The notes: a model not told the origin generated them from the sequence alone. Shown: positions 8,501 to 17,872, numbered from the stretch's first letter. The stretch: 46,712 nucleotides of DNA from Embleya scabrispora DSM 41855 (GCF_000372745.1 NZ_KB889710.1:1-46712); one strand, 5' to 3'. Numbers and translations are program-made.

Positions 8501-10147
8501 TCAGTTGCCCACCTTGGTTCTGACGTACTTGGCCCAGTTGCTCTCGAAGGTGTCCCGGTCCAGGCCGGTGGCCTCCTTGAGCGCGGCGTCCAGGGCGGCC
8601 GGGGCGGAGTTCTTGTACACCGCGACCACGAACGTGTCGGCCTTGGCCGCCCCGTACTTCTCCGCGATGTAGCGGATGGCGAGCATGCTGTAGTGGTAGC
8701 CGACGGTCGAGGTCTTGGCGTCGGGCGAGTTGACCTCGGTGTCGGTGGGCAGCTTTCCGCTGAACTTGCCCGCCCGGACCTGGTCGCGGGCGTCCGGCTG
8801 GAACCACTCGGCGAGCGAGAGGTCGGTCCAGGCGAGGTACTCGGCGAAGCCTTCGGAGACCCACAGCGGCGGCCCGTCGCCGCCGCGCTCGAACTCGGCG
8901 ACCATCGCGTGGCCGAGTTCGTGCCGCATCAGGTGCGACTGCTGTTCGCCGTCGCTCTTGGTGAACATGGTGTCCGAGCCGTCCAGGGTGATCCGGCTGC
9001 CGGCCATCGGCTGGTCCCGGCCGATCGGGCGGGCCGGCGGCATCGTGCGGCACACGCCGGTGACGTTGGGCAGGTCGTTGCCGGACAGCGCGCGGGTGAA
9101 GGTGTCGTGGTCGGGCGTGACATAGACGACGTAGCGCTGCGGCGTGATGGCCGGGCCCTTCCACACCGCCAGGTTCTTCTTCAGCGCGCTCTCCGCGCGA
9201 TCGGCCCAGGCCGCGGCCTTGGCCTTGTTCTTGACGGGAACGGCGAGCAGAACGTGCGGGCGTTCGATCAGCGCGAGTTCGCCCTCGTCCCAGGGTGCGG
9301 GGTAGGCGTTGCCGCCGCCGCTGGTCGAGGCGCCGACGATCTTGGTGATCACCAGCGGGGCGCCGACCGAGGCGCGGTGGACGGTCCAGATGTAGCGCTC
9401 GGCGATCGGCTCGCTGTCCACGCCGGTCACCTGGTGGGCGAAGACGACGAACACGTCGCGGGTCAGCGGACCGGCGTCGGTGCCCGGGTCGATGAACGTC
9501 GTCGGTGGCCGGAACTCGACGCTCGTGAACGGGAACAGCCGCAGGTTGGCGAACAACCGACGCTGTGCGGTCACCAGTTCGGTGGCGGCCGGGTCGATGC
9601 CGGCGACGAACGCGTCGGCGTTGCCGGCCTTGAGGGCCTGGGTGCGGTTGTCGGTCAGGAAGGCCACGTCGGACACCGCTATCCGGGTGACCGGGACCTT
9701 CTCCTCGGTCTTCGCGGAGGTCTCGGCGCCGTTCTGTTCCGCGATCGGCGCGGCGGCCGGGGAGGACGGTGTGTCGAAGACGCCGCCGACGGCGAGGGAC
9801 GCGAGCAGCGCGAGGATCGCGAGCACGCCGCCGGCCGCGGCGAGCAGGTGTCGACGGGCGTTGCGGCGCTGCTGGTCGGGCGGCGGGATGAAGGGGAGGG
9901 GTCCGTAGAGGCCGACCCGGGTGGGGACTTCGGGGGTTTCGGGCCCGGCGGGCGTGCGGATTTCCGCTGCGTCGGGCGTCGTGGCGATGGCGTCGCCACC
10001 GGGTATCGCCTCCGGGCGGGCCCCGGTCGTTGCCATGGCCCGGTTCCCGGGTGGTTGTTCGTGCTCGTTCTCGGACTCGATGGGTCCGCTGGTCGATGCG
10101 CCGCGCGGCGGATGTGCGCCGTCGGCGGCAGTGGGCATGTCGGACAT
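8501..10147 (-). CDS. Membrane-anchored gluzincin-type metallopeptidase, paralogue 3
   Basis: The longest of the three paralogues, at 548 residues. About 100 hydrophilic, Pro/Thr/Glu-rich cytoplasmic residues precede a hydrophobic segment (LLAAAGGVLAILALLASLAV), then the outer domain. The zinc motif HELGH (409-413) is followed after 18 residues by Glu432 in EGFAEY. The shared block reads RLFANLRLFPFTS. I chose the ATG at 10147 because GGGGAGG lies six bases upstream; a GTG seven codons earlier lacks this. It is the first gene of a two-gene unit with paralogue 2. Predicted zinc peptidase outside the membrane; the long cytoplasmic tail could be a regulatory handle, which is inference. Confidence 0.86.
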   Translation of the reverse strand: MSDMPTAADGAHPPRGASTSGPIESENEHEQPPGNRAMATTGARPEAIPGGDAIATTPDAAEIRTPAGPETPEVPTRVGLYGPLPFIPPPDQQRRNARRHLLAAAGGVLAILALLASLAVGGVFDTPSSPAAAPIAEQNGAETSAKTEEKVPVTRIAVSDVAFLTDNRTQALKAGNADAFVAGIDPAATELVTAQRRLFANLRLFPFTSVEFRPPTTFIDPGTDAGPLTRDVFVVFAHQVTGVDSEPIAERYIWTVHRASVGAPLVITKIVGASTSGGGNAYPAPWDEGELALIERPHVLLAVPVKNKAKAAAWADRAESALKKNLAVWKGPAITPQRYVVYVTPDHDTFTRALSGNDLPNVTGVCRTMPPARPIGRDQPMAGSRITLDGSDTMFTKSDGEQQSHLMRHELGHAMVAEFERGGDGPPLWVSEGFAEYLAWTDLSLAEWFQPDARDQVRAGKFSGKLPTDTEVNSPDAKTSTVGYHYSMLAIRYIAEKYGAAKADTFVVAVYKNSAPAALDAALKEATGLDRDTFESNWAKYVRTKVGN

Positions 10148-10312
10148 GCCAGTCCTCCCCTGGACCACCGGCCCGATGATTCCGCCCCCGGCCCCGGATC
10201 GGTGATCCGATCATGTGTTCGCCGAGGTTATCCACGCCCCCGGACACCCTCGGCAAGGGGGCCCGCGAACGGCCCCGGGCGGCGGCCGCGGTCGATCAAC
10301 CGTTTGTCTCGG

Positions 10313-11212
10313 TCAGGAACCGGCGCCGGCCTCGACGGTGTCGACGTCGGGGTCCGCGGTCGGGGTGGCAGTCGGGTCGGTGAGGTCGAGGACGTGCCAC
10401 GAGTCGGGCACGCGGTAGCCGGGCACGTCGTAGGAGGCCATCGGGTCCGCGGCCAGGCCCTCGACGCGGGTGGACGAGCCGTCCGGGTGGGCGAGTTCCT
10501 CGGTGTAGCGGAAGTGCAGGTGCCCGTGTGCCGCCAGCGCGGGCCGGTAGGCGTCCACGAGGCGCTGGACCCGGCGCTGGTTGGGCACGCAGCGCGGGTC
10601 GCCCTTGCGGTTGAACTCGGGTGCGGTGCGCAGCGGTTTGTCGTGCGTGAACAGCACGTCCACGGGCGAGGGATCGGCCAGGACCGCGTCCACGTCGGCG
10701 TCCGTGGCCTCCTCCTCGGGAAACCACAGGGCGCCCACGAAGTCGGGCACCTGCGCGGGCGGGCGACCCGCACCGAGCCGGAAGCCCTCCTTGCGCAGCG
10801 CCTTCTCGTAACGCCGGCGCTCCTCGGCCAGCCGCTGCTCACGGTCGAGCGAGAGCGCGCCGCCGAAGGCGAGGAAGTTCGTCCCGCGCCAGGACCAGCG
10901 GTGCCCGCGCGGCGCGTAGCGCACCCGGGGACGCACGATCACGAAGCCCTGCTCGTCCCGGTTGTCGCCGTAGGACTCCATCAGCAGCGAGGTCTTGTCG
11001 TGGTTCCCGTCCAGGAAGTACACGTCGACGCCGCGCGAGCGGGCGAAGCGGTTGACCGCGTCCAGGTAGCGGACACCGGACGCCTCGTGCTCCCAGTAAC
11101 CGAAGTCGCCGAGTTGGAAGATCAGATCGACGTCGAGCTCCGCGGCGGCTTCGAGCAGCCGCCGCACGTGCCCAGTGTTGCCGTGCGTGTCTCCGGCCAG
11201 CAGGATCCGCAT
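10313..11212 (-). CDS. Calcineurin-like metallophosphoesterase
   Basis: A 299-residue cytoplasmic phosphoesterase with the full dimetal motif set: LLAGDTHGN (DxH), QLGDFGYW (GD), FLDGNHDK (GNHD), VLFTHDKP (H) and AAHGHLHFRY (GHxH). The substrate cannot be told from sequence; the family covers protein, nucleotide and nucleic acid phosphoesters. The ATG at 11212 begins MRILLAGDTHG, with a GGGGG-type binding site upstream; an earlier in-frame ATG would add 20 unrelated residues. It lies between cobQ and the metallopeptidase pair on the same strand, with about 110-165 bp gaps. Confidence 0.9.
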   Translation of the reverse strand: MRILLAGDTHGNTGHVRRLLEAAAELDVDLIFQLGDFGYWEHEASGVRYLDAVNRFARSRGVDVYFLDGNHDKTSLLMESYGDNRDEQGFVIVRPRVRYAPRGHRWSWRGTNFLAFGGALSLDREQRLAEERRRYEKALRKEGFRLGAGRPPAQVPDFVGALWFPEEEATDADVDAVLADPSPVDVLFTHDKPLRTAPEFNRKGDPRCVPNQRRVQRLVDAYRPALAAHGHLHFRYTEELAHPDGSSTRVEGLAADPMASYDVPGYRVPDSWHVLDLTDPTATPTADPDVDTVEAGAGS

Positions 11213-11324
11213 CGTGAGCCCCCGCCCTTCCACCCCGTTTTCGCGTACCTGTACGCCCCCGAAATCCATCATCGGCGATCGGGCGGCGGCCCGTCCGGGG
11301 TATTTCCCCAGGACTTGGGGACGC

Positions 11325-12836
11325 CTACGCGCCCGGAGGCACGAACGGCAGGCCGGGGGTCGCGCCGGCGGTGATCAGCCGGTCCACCGCCGCGTTGTCC
11401 AGGTGATCGGCGACCAGATCGCCCAGCGCGTCCAGCCGGCTCTGCCGGGCCGCCTCGAACGAGGTGTCGGGCGAGACGAGGAAGCGACGGCCGGCCAGTG
11501 CGGCGGTCCGGGTCAAGAACGCGCGGCGGAAGCCGTCGTTCTCCAGTGCGCCGTGCCACAGCGTGCCGGTCACCGCGCCGACTCGGCAACCGTCCAGCGC
11601 GGCGCCGTCGGCGGCGGTGAACACCGGCTCGCCGGCTTCGACGTCGACGATGCCGTGATGGATCTCGTACCCGGTCACCGGCTCGCCCTCGGCGAAACCG
11701 CGCGGGCGGGCCAGGGTCTTGTCGGCGGCGAAGCGTATGCGAACCGGGAGCAGACCCAGACCCGGCACGGTGCCCTGCCGGCTCTCCACGTCGTCGTGGA
11801 TCTCGTGGCCGAGCATCTGGTAGCCGCCGCAGATCCCGAGCACGGGCCGGCCCTCGGCGGCGCGGCGGGCCAGCGCGGTGTCCAGGCCGCGCTCGCGCAA
11901 CCAGGCCAGGTCGGCGACGGTGGCGCGGGTGCCGGGCAACACGACCAGGTCGGCGTCGGCGATCTCGCCGGGCGTGCTCACGAAGCGGACCACGACGCCG
12001 GGTTCGACGGAAAGCGCGTCGATGTCGGTGAAGTTGCTGATCCGCGGCAGCCGGAGCACCGCGACGCGCAGGACGTCCGCGCCGAGCGGCGGCTCGGGCG
12101 TGCCCCGGTCGGCGTCCAGCGCGAGCGAGTCCTCCACATCCAGCCACAGGCCGCCCAGGAACGGGAGCACACCCAGGACCGGACGCCCGGTGAGTTCGCA
12201 CATCCGGGTCAGCGCCGGATCGAGCAGGCGCGCGTCGCCGCGGAACTTGTTGATCACGAAGCCGCAGACCAGCGCCTGGTCCTGGGGCGAGAGCAGGGCG
12301 AGGGTGCCGAAGAAGGACGCGAAGACGCCGCCCCGGTCGATGTCGCCGACCACGAGCACCGGCAGGTTCGCGGCCCGGGCCAGGCCCATGTTGGTGATGT
12401 CCCGGTCGCGCAGGTTGATCTCGGTCGGGCTGCCCGCGCCCTCGCACACCACCACGTCGTAGCGCGAGCGCAGATCGGCCAGCGACTCCAGCACCGCCTG
12501 GAACAGACGCGGCTTCAGGTCGCGGTAGTTCAGCGCGCCGACCTCGGCGATCGGCTTGCCCAACAGCACGACCTGACTGCTCATCAGCCCGCCGGGCTTG
12601 AGCAGCACCGGGTTCATCACCGCCTCCGGCTCGATCCGCGCGGCGGCGGCCTGCATCGCCTGCGCGCGCCCGATCTCCGCACCGTCGGCGGTGACCATCG
12701 AGTTGAGCGACATGTTCTGCGCCTTGAACGGCGCGACCTTGACGCCCTCGCGGGCCAGCCGTCGACACAGCCCGGCGACCACGACGCTCTTGCCCGCGTC
12801 AGAGGTGGTGCCGGCCACCAGGAGGGCGCCGTTCAT
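11325..12836 (-). CDS. cobQ: Cobyric acid synthase
   Basis: Glutamine-dependent, ATP-using amidase that amidates adenosylcobyrinic acid a,c-diamide in cobalamin synthesis. The 503 residues match the family. The N-terminal dethiobiotin-synthetase-like ATP domain has GTTSDAGKS (about residues 7-15) and KAQNMSLNS. The C-terminal class I glutaminase domain has the nucleophile in [10 protein letters not shown] and a late GYEIHHG block. I chose the ATG at 12836, MNGALLVAG, with AAGG upstream; the longer open frame only crosses a short repeat. It is downstream of cobD. No cobalamin riboswitch is visible upstream of the pair. Confidence 0.95.
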   Translation of the reverse strand: MNGALLVAGTTSDAGKSVVVAGLCRRLAREGVKVAPFKAQNMSLNSMVTADGAEIGRAQAMQAAAARIEPEAVMNPVLLKPGGLMSSQVVLLGKPIAEVGALNYRDLKPRLFQAVLESLADLRSRYDVVVCEGAGSPTEINLRDRDITNMGLARAANLPVLVVGDIDRGGVFASFFGTLALLSPQDQALVCGFVINKFRGDARLLDPALTRMCELTGRPVLGVLPFLGGLWLDVEDSLALDADRGTPEPPLGADVLRVAVLRLPRISNFTDIDALSVEPGVVVRFVSTPGEIADADLVVLPGTRATVADLAWLRERGLDTALARRAAEGRPVLGICGGYQMLGHEIHDDVESRQGTVPGLGLLPVRIRFAADKTLARPRGFAEGEPVTGYEIHHGIVDVEAGEPVFTAADGAALDGCRVGAVTGTLWHGALENDGFRRAFLTRTAALAGRRFLVSPDTSFEAARQSRLDALGDLVADHLDNAAVDRLITAGATPGLPFVPPGA

Positions 12837-12837
12837 C

Positions 12838-12891
12838 GAAGTGCCTTTCGGGGATGCGGTGCCATTCGGAGGCGATGTGCCGTACGGGCGG
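12838..12891. repeat. 18-bp (2 x 9) imperfect tandem repeat upstream of cobQ
   Basis: Three 18-bp units share the core GTGCCnTnCGG: 12838-12855, 12856-12873 and 12874-12891. The array occupies most of the cobD-cobQ gap and includes the presumed cobQ ribosome binding site. Its period is a multiple of the 9 bp seen in two other gaps of the window. Confidence 0.6.
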
Positions 12892-12930
12892 CAGCCCGCG
12901 TACCCGGTTCGGCGGTGCGAAGTGTGCCGG

Positions 12931-13902
12931 TCATCGACGCGCCTTGCGGGTGCGCGACGCGGCGCGCACGGCGACGGCGGCGATGGCCAGTGCCGCCGAG
13001 GCCAGGCCGACGGCGGCGGAGAGTCGGTTCGCGCGGTCGATGTCGGTGGGGCTCGGCGGTGGGCCGTCGCCGAGCGCGGGGCGGTCCTCGGTACGGCCGG
13101 CATAGACGTTGCGGCCGCCCAGCCGCACGTCCAGGGCGCCGGCTGCGGATGCCTCGCAGCGGCCCGCGTTGGGGCTCGGGTGGCTGCCGCCGTCCCGACG
13201 CAACACGGCCCAGGCGCGAGCGGGGTCGCCGCCGACGACGGGGGCGGCGGCGACGGTGAGCAGGCCGGTGAGGCGGGCGGGCAGCCAGTTGGCCGCGTCG
13301 TCGAGGCGGGCCGAGGCCCAGCCGAAGTTCTCGTACCGCGCGCTGTGGTGGCCGACCATCGCGTCGAGGGTGTTGATCGCGCGGTAGCCCAGCAGACCCG
13401 GGATGCCCGCGACGGCGCCCCAGAACAGCGGGGCGACCACGGCGTCGGAGGTGTTCTCGGCGACCGATTCGACCACGGCGCGGGCGATGCCCTTGTCGTC
13501 CAGGCGGGCCGGGTCGCGGCCGACCAGGCGGGGCAGCGCGGCCCGGGCGGCGGGCAGGTCGCCGGCCACCAGCGGGGTGGCGATCAGCCGGGCCTCGCGG
13601 CGCAGGGTGGTGCCGCCGAGGACGGCCCACGTGCATCCGGCGGTGACCACGGTGTCGGCGAGCGGGCGGCCGGCGACGGCCCTGCGCAGCCCGAGGCCGA
13701 GCCCGACGGTGCCGCCGACACACAGCGCCGTGTACGCGGCGCCGCGCGCGCGGTCGTCGCGGTACAGGGCTCCCTCCAGCCGACCGGCCACGCTCCCGAA
13801 GCCGGCCACCGGGTGGCCTCGACGTGGATCGCCGAAGGCGGCGTCCAGGAGGACACCTGCGGCGAGCCCGACGGCGTGGGACGTGAGTGGCATGCGGGGC
13901 AT
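12931..13902 (-). CDS. cobD: Cobalamin biosynthesis protein CobD/CbiB
   Basis: Integral membrane protein of about 323 residues that joins the aminopropanol arm to adenosylcobyric acid, giving adenosylcobinamide (phosphate). Recognisable CbiB blocks are [19 protein letters not shown] near the start, [20 protein letters not shown], and [20 protein letters not shown]. Hydrophobic segments flank these. The start is uncertain between the ATGs at 13902 and 13893; neither has a clear ribosome binding site, and I chose the upstream one. It lies 94 bp before cobQ. Confidence 0.92.
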   Translation of the reverse strand: MPRMPLTSHAVGLAAGVLLDAAFGDPRRGHPVAGFGSVAGRLEGALYRDDRARGAAYTALCVGGTVGLGLGLRRAVAGRPLADTVVTAGCTWAVLGGTTLRREARLIATPLVAGDLPAARAALPRLVGRDPARLDDKGIARAVVESVAENTSDAVVAPLFWGAVAGIPGLLGYRAINTLDAMVGHHSARYENFGWASARLDDAANWLPARLTGLLTVAAAPVVGGDPARAWAVLRRDGGSHPSPNAGRCEASAAGALDVRLGGRNVYAGRTEDRPALGDGPPPSPTDIDRANRLSAAVGLASAALAIAAVAVRAASRTRKARR

Positions 13903-14002
13903 CGTTTCACGAGGGCGCGGATCCGCTGCGGCCGGCTCGGGCCTGCCGCCCGGGCTCGCGGGCCCGATCCCCGTGGCCGCGCCGGCGGCGGCCCGCCGGA
14001 CG

Positions 14003-14191
14003 CTATCCGACCGCCGGTTCCGCGCGGCGCGGCCTCGGCACGAGTTCGCCGCCGCAGTTGGGGCACGTGTCGTCCATGGTGGCGCTGCACGGCTCGCAGA
14101 AGGTGCATTCGTACGAGCAGATCCGGGCCGGGCCGTTCGCGCCGAGTGCCACGTCGCAGCGTTCGCACCGTTCACGCATCTCCAGGGCCAT
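14003..14191 (-). CDS. DUF1272 small zinc-ribbon-like protein
   Basis: A 62-residue cytoplasmic protein rich in paired cysteines: CERCD, then CSYECTFCEPC, then CPNCGGELVPRPRR. The order matches DUF1272 proteins, which look like compact treble-clef or zinc-ribbon folds of unknown role. The ATG at 14191 (MALEMRERCERCD) has GGGGAGG upstream. It sits between the TSUP permease and cobD on the same strand, and a link to cobalamin synthesis is not implied. Confidence 0.88.
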   Translation of the reverse strand: MALEMRERCERCDVALGANGPARICSYECTFCEPCSATMDDTCPNCGGELVPRPRRAEPAVG

Positions 14192-14263
14192 TCGGCCACC
14201 TCCCCGGTAGTGCTGTTCGCCCGCCAATGCCGTTCGAGGAGGTCAGGGTAGCCGGAACCGGTG

Positions 14264-15034
14264 TCAGAGCAGCAGCCGCACGACCGCGATCAGGCCCACG
14301 ACGACGATCACCGCGCGCAGTGCCGTGGGCGGCAGTCGGCGGCCGACCTTGGCGCCGATCTGGCCGCCGATCACCGAGCCGAACGCGATCAACAGGACCA
14401 CCCACCACGCGACGTCGGCGACGAGCATGAACACGATCGCCGCGACACCGTTGACGATCCCGGCGAGCACGTTCTTCACCGCGTTCATCCGTTGCAGGTT
14501 CTCCGCGATGAACACCCCGAACAGCGCAAGCAGCAGGACACCCTGGGCGGCGCCGAAGTATCCGCCGTAGATGCCGGTCGCGAACACGGCCACCCACAGC
14601 AGCGCACCGCCGTGCCGGGGTCCCTCGCCGGCCGAGCCGTTCTCGGCACGCCGAGCCGCGAGCCGCTTGGCCAGGCGCGGTTGCAGCACCACGAGCACCA
14701 ACGCGAGCACGATCAGCGCCGGCACGATCGCCTTGAAGGCGTCGTCGGGCAGCGTCAGCAGCAGAATCGCGCCGGTCAGGCCGCCGAGCAGCGAGGCCAG
14801 TCCCAGGCGGATCAACCGGGGCTTTTGGCCCACGAGTTCACGTCGGTAGCCGATCGCGCCGCTGACCGAGCCGGGCACCAGGCCGATCGTGTTCGAGACG
14901 TTGGCGGTGACCGGCGAGTACCCGAAGGCGAGCAGCACCGGGAAGGTGATCAGCGTGCCGGATCCGACCACCGTGTTGATCCCACCGGCAGCGATGCCCG
15001 CGGCAAAGATCGCCAAAGCTTCCAACCAGCCCAT
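14264..15034 (-). CDS. TSUP (TauE/SafE) family anion permease
   Basis: A 256-residue membrane protein with about eight hydrophobic segments. It opens GWLEALAIFAAGIAAGGINTVVGSG, the glycine-rich first repeat typical of TauE/SafE transporters, and has a matching second half (FATGIYGGYFGAAQGVL). Family members move sulfite, sulfoacetate, sulfonates or related anions; the substrate here cannot be assigned. I prefer the ATG at 15034 with GGAG nine bases upstream; a GTG two codons earlier is possible. A downstream neighbour on the same strand is DUF1272. Confidence 0.9.
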   Translation of the reverse strand: MGWLEALAIFAAGIAAGGINTVVGSGTLITFPVLLAFGYSPVTANVSNTIGLVPGSVSGAIGYRRELVGQKPRLIRLGLASLLGGLTGAILLLTLPDDAFKAIVPALIVLALVLVVLQPRLAKRLAARRAENGSAGEGPRHGGALLWVAVFATGIYGGYFGAAQGVLLLALFGVFIAENLQRMNAVKNVLAGIVNGVAAIVFMLVADVAWWVVLLIAFGSVIGGQIGAKVGRRLPPTALRAVIVVVGLIAVVRLLL

Positions 15035-15150
15035 GTCCACCCGCTCCGCCGCGATGATCCTGGCGCCGGGAGGACGTCACCGTCCCCCGCGGCCGCAACG
15101 CCAGTGATCATCGCAGCACGCCGGTGATCGTCCCGGACGCGGGCCCGGCG

Positions 15151-16284
15151 TCACCGGGTCGGGCGGTGGCCCCGCTCGATGTGCGGGGGCTCGACGTCAC
15201 CCATCGGCGGATTTCCGCGGCGCGGCGGCTCGGCCGGAGGCTGCGCGGGCACGGCCGGCGGTTCGGCGGACGGTCGCGGTACCGACGAGGCGCCGTTTCC
15301 GGCCGGCGCCTTGCGCACCGGCGCGGCGGGAGTGCCCGAGCCGGGCCAGGCCGGCTCCTCCTCGACCGGCACCTGCGGCACCCGGTGTGCCGGGCCGGAG
15401 CCGCCGTTCGGAGACAGGTTGCCGACCGCGTCGCCGATGCCCTCCAGGGCGCGGGTGACCTCGCTGGGCAGGATCCACAACTTGTTCGAGCTGCCCTCGG
15501 CGATCTTCGGCAACATCTGGAGGTATTGGTAGGCGAGCAGCTTGTTGTCCACCTCGCCCGCGTGGATCGCCTCGAAGACGGTCTCGATCGCGCGCGCCTC
15601 ACCCTCGGCCCGGATCACCGCGGCCTGGCGCTCACCCTCGGCGCGCAGCACGGCGGCTTCCTTGTCGCCTTCGGCGGTGAGCACCTGCGAACGCTGGTGA
15701 CCCTCGGCGGTCAGGATCGCCGCGCGCTTGTCCCGCTCGGCGCGCATCTGCTTCTCCATCGAGTCCTGGATGGAGGGCGGCGGCTCGATCGCCTTGAGCT
15801 CGACCCGGTTGACCCGGATGCCCCAGCGACCGGTCGCCTCGTCGAGCACGCCGCGCAGCCCCGCGTTGATCTCCTCGCGCGAGGTGAGCGTCTGTTCGAG
15901 GTCCATGCCACCGATGATGTTGCGCAGCGTGGTGATGGTCAGCTGCTCGATCGCCTGGATGTAGTTGGCGATCTCGTAGGTGGCCGCGCGCGGGTCGGTG
16001 ACCTGGAAGTAGATGACGGTGTCGATCTGGACGACGAGGTTGTCCTCGGTGATCACCGGTTGCGGCGGGAAGGGGACGACCTGTTCACGCAGGTCGATCA
16101 TCTGCCGGATGCGGTCGATGAACGGCACGAGGATGTTGAGTCCGGCGTGCAGCGTGCGGGTGTAACGCCCGAAACGCTCCACGATGGCGGCACTCGCCTG
16201 GGGGATCACCTTGACCGTCTTGACCAGGGCGACGACCACCAGCAGTACGAGTACGACCAGGACGATGACGGCGGTGGCCTTCAC
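15151..16284 (-). CDS. SPFH/band 7 (stomatin-like, QmcA-type) membrane protein
   Basis: A 377-residue protein with an N-terminal membrane anchor (residues 3-22), an SPFH domain (about 25-200: VPQASAAIVERFGRYTRTLHAGLN, then IDLREQVVPFPPQPVIT), and a long alpha-helical stretch of Ala/Glu repeats (AEGxxxAAVLRAEGERQAAVIRA-like) that should oligomerise. A Pro-rich tail of about 70 residues ends it. The family scaffolds membrane microdomains and can regulate proteases. The GTG at 16284 has GGGAG upstream. It follows an NfeD-like gene on the same strand, the usual partner of SPFH proteins. Confidence 0.92.
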   Translation of the reverse strand: MKATAVIVLVVLVLLVVVALVKTVKVIPQASAAIVERFGRYTRTLHAGLNILVPFIDRIRQMIDLREQVVPFPPQPVITEDNLVVQIDTVIYFQVTDPRAATYEIANYIQAIEQLTITTLRNIIGGMDLEQTLTSREEINAGLRGVLDEATGRWGIRVNRVELKAIEPPPSIQDSMEKQMRAERDKRAAILTAEGHQRSQVLTAEGDKEAAVLRAEGERQAAVIRAEGEARAIETVFEAIHAGEVDNKLLAYQYLQMLPKIAEGSSNKLWILPSEVTRALEGIGDAVGNLSPNGGSGPAHRVPQVPVEEEPAWPGSGTPAAPVRKAPAGNGASSVPRPSAEPPAVPAQPPAEPPRRGNPPMGDVEPPHIERGHRPTR

Positions 16285-16401
16285 GATCTCTCCCGAGGTC
16301 CTGCTTGCCTGCGGCTGCCTTTGAAAACCAAGGCTGCGTCGAGCCTAGGGCTTCGCGGGCCGGCGTGGGACGTCAACACGATCGGCGCAATCGATCGGGC
16401 G

Positions 16402-16821
16402 TCACATCACCACGGCGGTCGCACCCACGATGTCCGCTACGTCCACGCGGGTCCCGGGCTCGAACACGGCGGTGGTGTCCAGACTGCGGGCCGACCAGAC
16501 TTCGCCGGCCAGCTTGATCCGGCCACCGTTCTCGTCGACGCGCTCCAGCACCACGGCGCTGGTGCCCTTGAGCGCCTCGATGCCGGTGCGCGATCCGGGC
16601 GAGTTGTTGTGCCGGACCACGACGGGTCGCACGAACACGAGCAGCGCGATCGACACGAGCGCGAACACGAGGCTTTGGATCAGGAAGTTGCCGCCCGCTC
16701 CGGCGGCCCCGGCGGCCGCGACGGCCCCGACCGCGAACATGCCCATCTCCACGAAGGAGGTGAGCACGCCGAAGATGCCGAATGCCCCGACCGCGATGAG
16801 CCACCACATCCATGCGTCCAC
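16402..16821 (-). CDS. NfeD-like membrane protein
   Basis: A 139-residue protein with two to three hydrophobic segments (WWLIAVGAFGIFGVL; MFAVGAVAAAGAAGAGG; LVFALVSIALLVFV) and a C-terminal OB-fold NfeD domain (LKGTSAVVLERV, IKLAGEVWSARS, VFEPGTRVDVADIVGATAVV). NfeD proteins partner with SPFH proteins in membrane quality control. The short form here lacks the ClpP-like protease part. The start is inferred from homology at GTG 16821 (VDAWMWWLIAVG); the ribosome binding site is weak. It lies 117 bp upstream of the SPFH gene. Confidence 0.87.
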   Translation of the reverse strand: MDAWMWWLIAVGAFGIFGVLTSFVEMGMFAVGAVAAAGAAGAGGNFLIQSLVFALVSIALLVFVRPVVVRHNNSPGSRTGIEALKGTSAVVLERVDENGGRIKLAGEVWSARSLDTTAVFEPGTRVDVADIVGATAVVM

Positions 16822-16901
16822 GTGTTCATCGTAGATCGTGCACGCACCGGGCAGCAGACGGTTCTCGGACGAAATGATCAGCCCACGATCCACGCCGCGG
16901 G

Positions 16902-17714
16902 TCAGCCCTGTTCCTCCGGTGCCTCCGGCATCGGCAGCCCGCGGGCGGACCAACGCCCGTACTGCTGCTCGACGATCAGCGGCAGGCCGAAGCAGTGCGA
17001 GAGGTTGCGCGAGTTGAGCGTGTCGGCGATCGGGCCCGCCGCGAGCACCCGTCCCTGACGGATCATCAGGATGTGCGTGAAGCCGGGCGGGATCTCCTCG
17101 ACGTGGTGGCTGACCAGGATCATCGACGGCGCGTACGGGTCGGCGGCCAGTGCGCCGAGCCGGCGGACCAGGTCCTCGCGCCCGCCCAGGTCGAGCCCGG
17201 CGGCCGGCTCGTCGAGCAGCAGCAGTTCGGGGTCGGTCATCAGCGCACGGGCGATCTGTACCCGCTTGCGCTCGCCCTCGGACAGCGTGCCGAACCGGCG
17301 CTCCAGGTATTCGGCCATGCCCAGCTGGTCCAGCAACCGGCGCGCGCGCTGCTCGTCCTCGGCGTCGTAGCGCTCGTGCCACTTGGCGGTCATCCCGTAG
17401 GCCGCCGTCAGCACGATGTCCAGCACGCGCTCGCGGCGGGGCAGCTTGTCGGTGAGCGCGGCCGAGGCCATCCCCACTCGCGGGCGCAGCTCGAACACGT
17501 CGACCGTGCCGAGCTTCTCGCCCAGCACGGCGACCGTGCCGGTGGTGGGGAACAGATACGTGGACGCCAGTTGCAGCAGTGTGGTCTTGCCGGCGCCGTT
17601 GGGGCCGACGACGATCCAGCGTTCGCCTTCCGCGACCGACCAGGTGACCTGGTCCACCAGAGGGCGACCGTCGCGCACCACCGATACGTCAACCAGTTCG
17701 AGAACGTCGCTCAT
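16902..17714 (-). CDS. Stand-alone ABC transporter ATP-binding protein
   Basis: A 270-residue single-domain ATPase with Walker A GPNGAGKTT, signature LSEGERKRV, Walker B LLLLDEP and switch His in VSHHVEE. It resembles the ModF/YlmA-like soluble ABC proteins common in actinomycetes. No permease gene is adjacent, so its partner or non-transport role is unknown. I chose the ATG at 17714 (MSDVLELVDVSVV), which fits the family start; another ATG six codons earlier is possible. It is divergent from the unknown gene at 17886. Confidence 0.88.
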   Translation of the reverse strand: MSDVLELVDVSVVRDGRPLVDQVTWSVAEGERWIVVGPNGAGKTTLLQLASTYLFPTTGTVAVLGEKLGTVDVFELRPRVGMASAALTDKLPRRERVLDIVLTAAYGMTAKWHERYDAEDEQRARRLLDQLGMAEYLERRFGTLSEGERKRVQIARALMTDPELLLLDEPAAGLDLGGREDLVRRLGALAADPYAPSMILVSHHVEEIPPGFTHILMIRQGRVLAAGPIADTLNSRNLSHCFGLPLIVEQQYGRWSARGLPMPEAPEEQG

Positions 17715-17872
17715 CGCCTGCCAGCTCCCCATCGTGCGCTACGCCGCCGGACGGCATCCCCTTGTGTGGGATCACCGCCTCGCTCCGTGGTCCGCGTTGT
17801 TGCACCCGGTCCGGGAGAAACCTATGACACCGAGCGACCTCCGGTCGTGTCCGGGAGCGTTGTGACGCCCCT

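Noticed and set aside
10228-10236. TTATCCACG, close to a DnaA box
   Set aside because: A single match with no neighbours; an origin would need many boxes, and dnaA/dnaN are not here.
7925-11374. A 1149-codon plus-strand open frame across the metallopeptidase region
   Set aside because: It is antisense to three well-supported genes, has no recognisable domains and a Gly/Arg/Val-rich composition typical of the shadow frame in high-GC DNA. The same applies to long frames at 866-3181 (-), 943-3000 (+), 24987-27689 (+) and 40637-43060 (-).
13903-14002. Possible cobalamin riboswitch upstream of cobD-cobQ
   Set aside because: The gap is only about 100 bp and I see no B12-box-like sequence or suitable helices in it or before cobQ.
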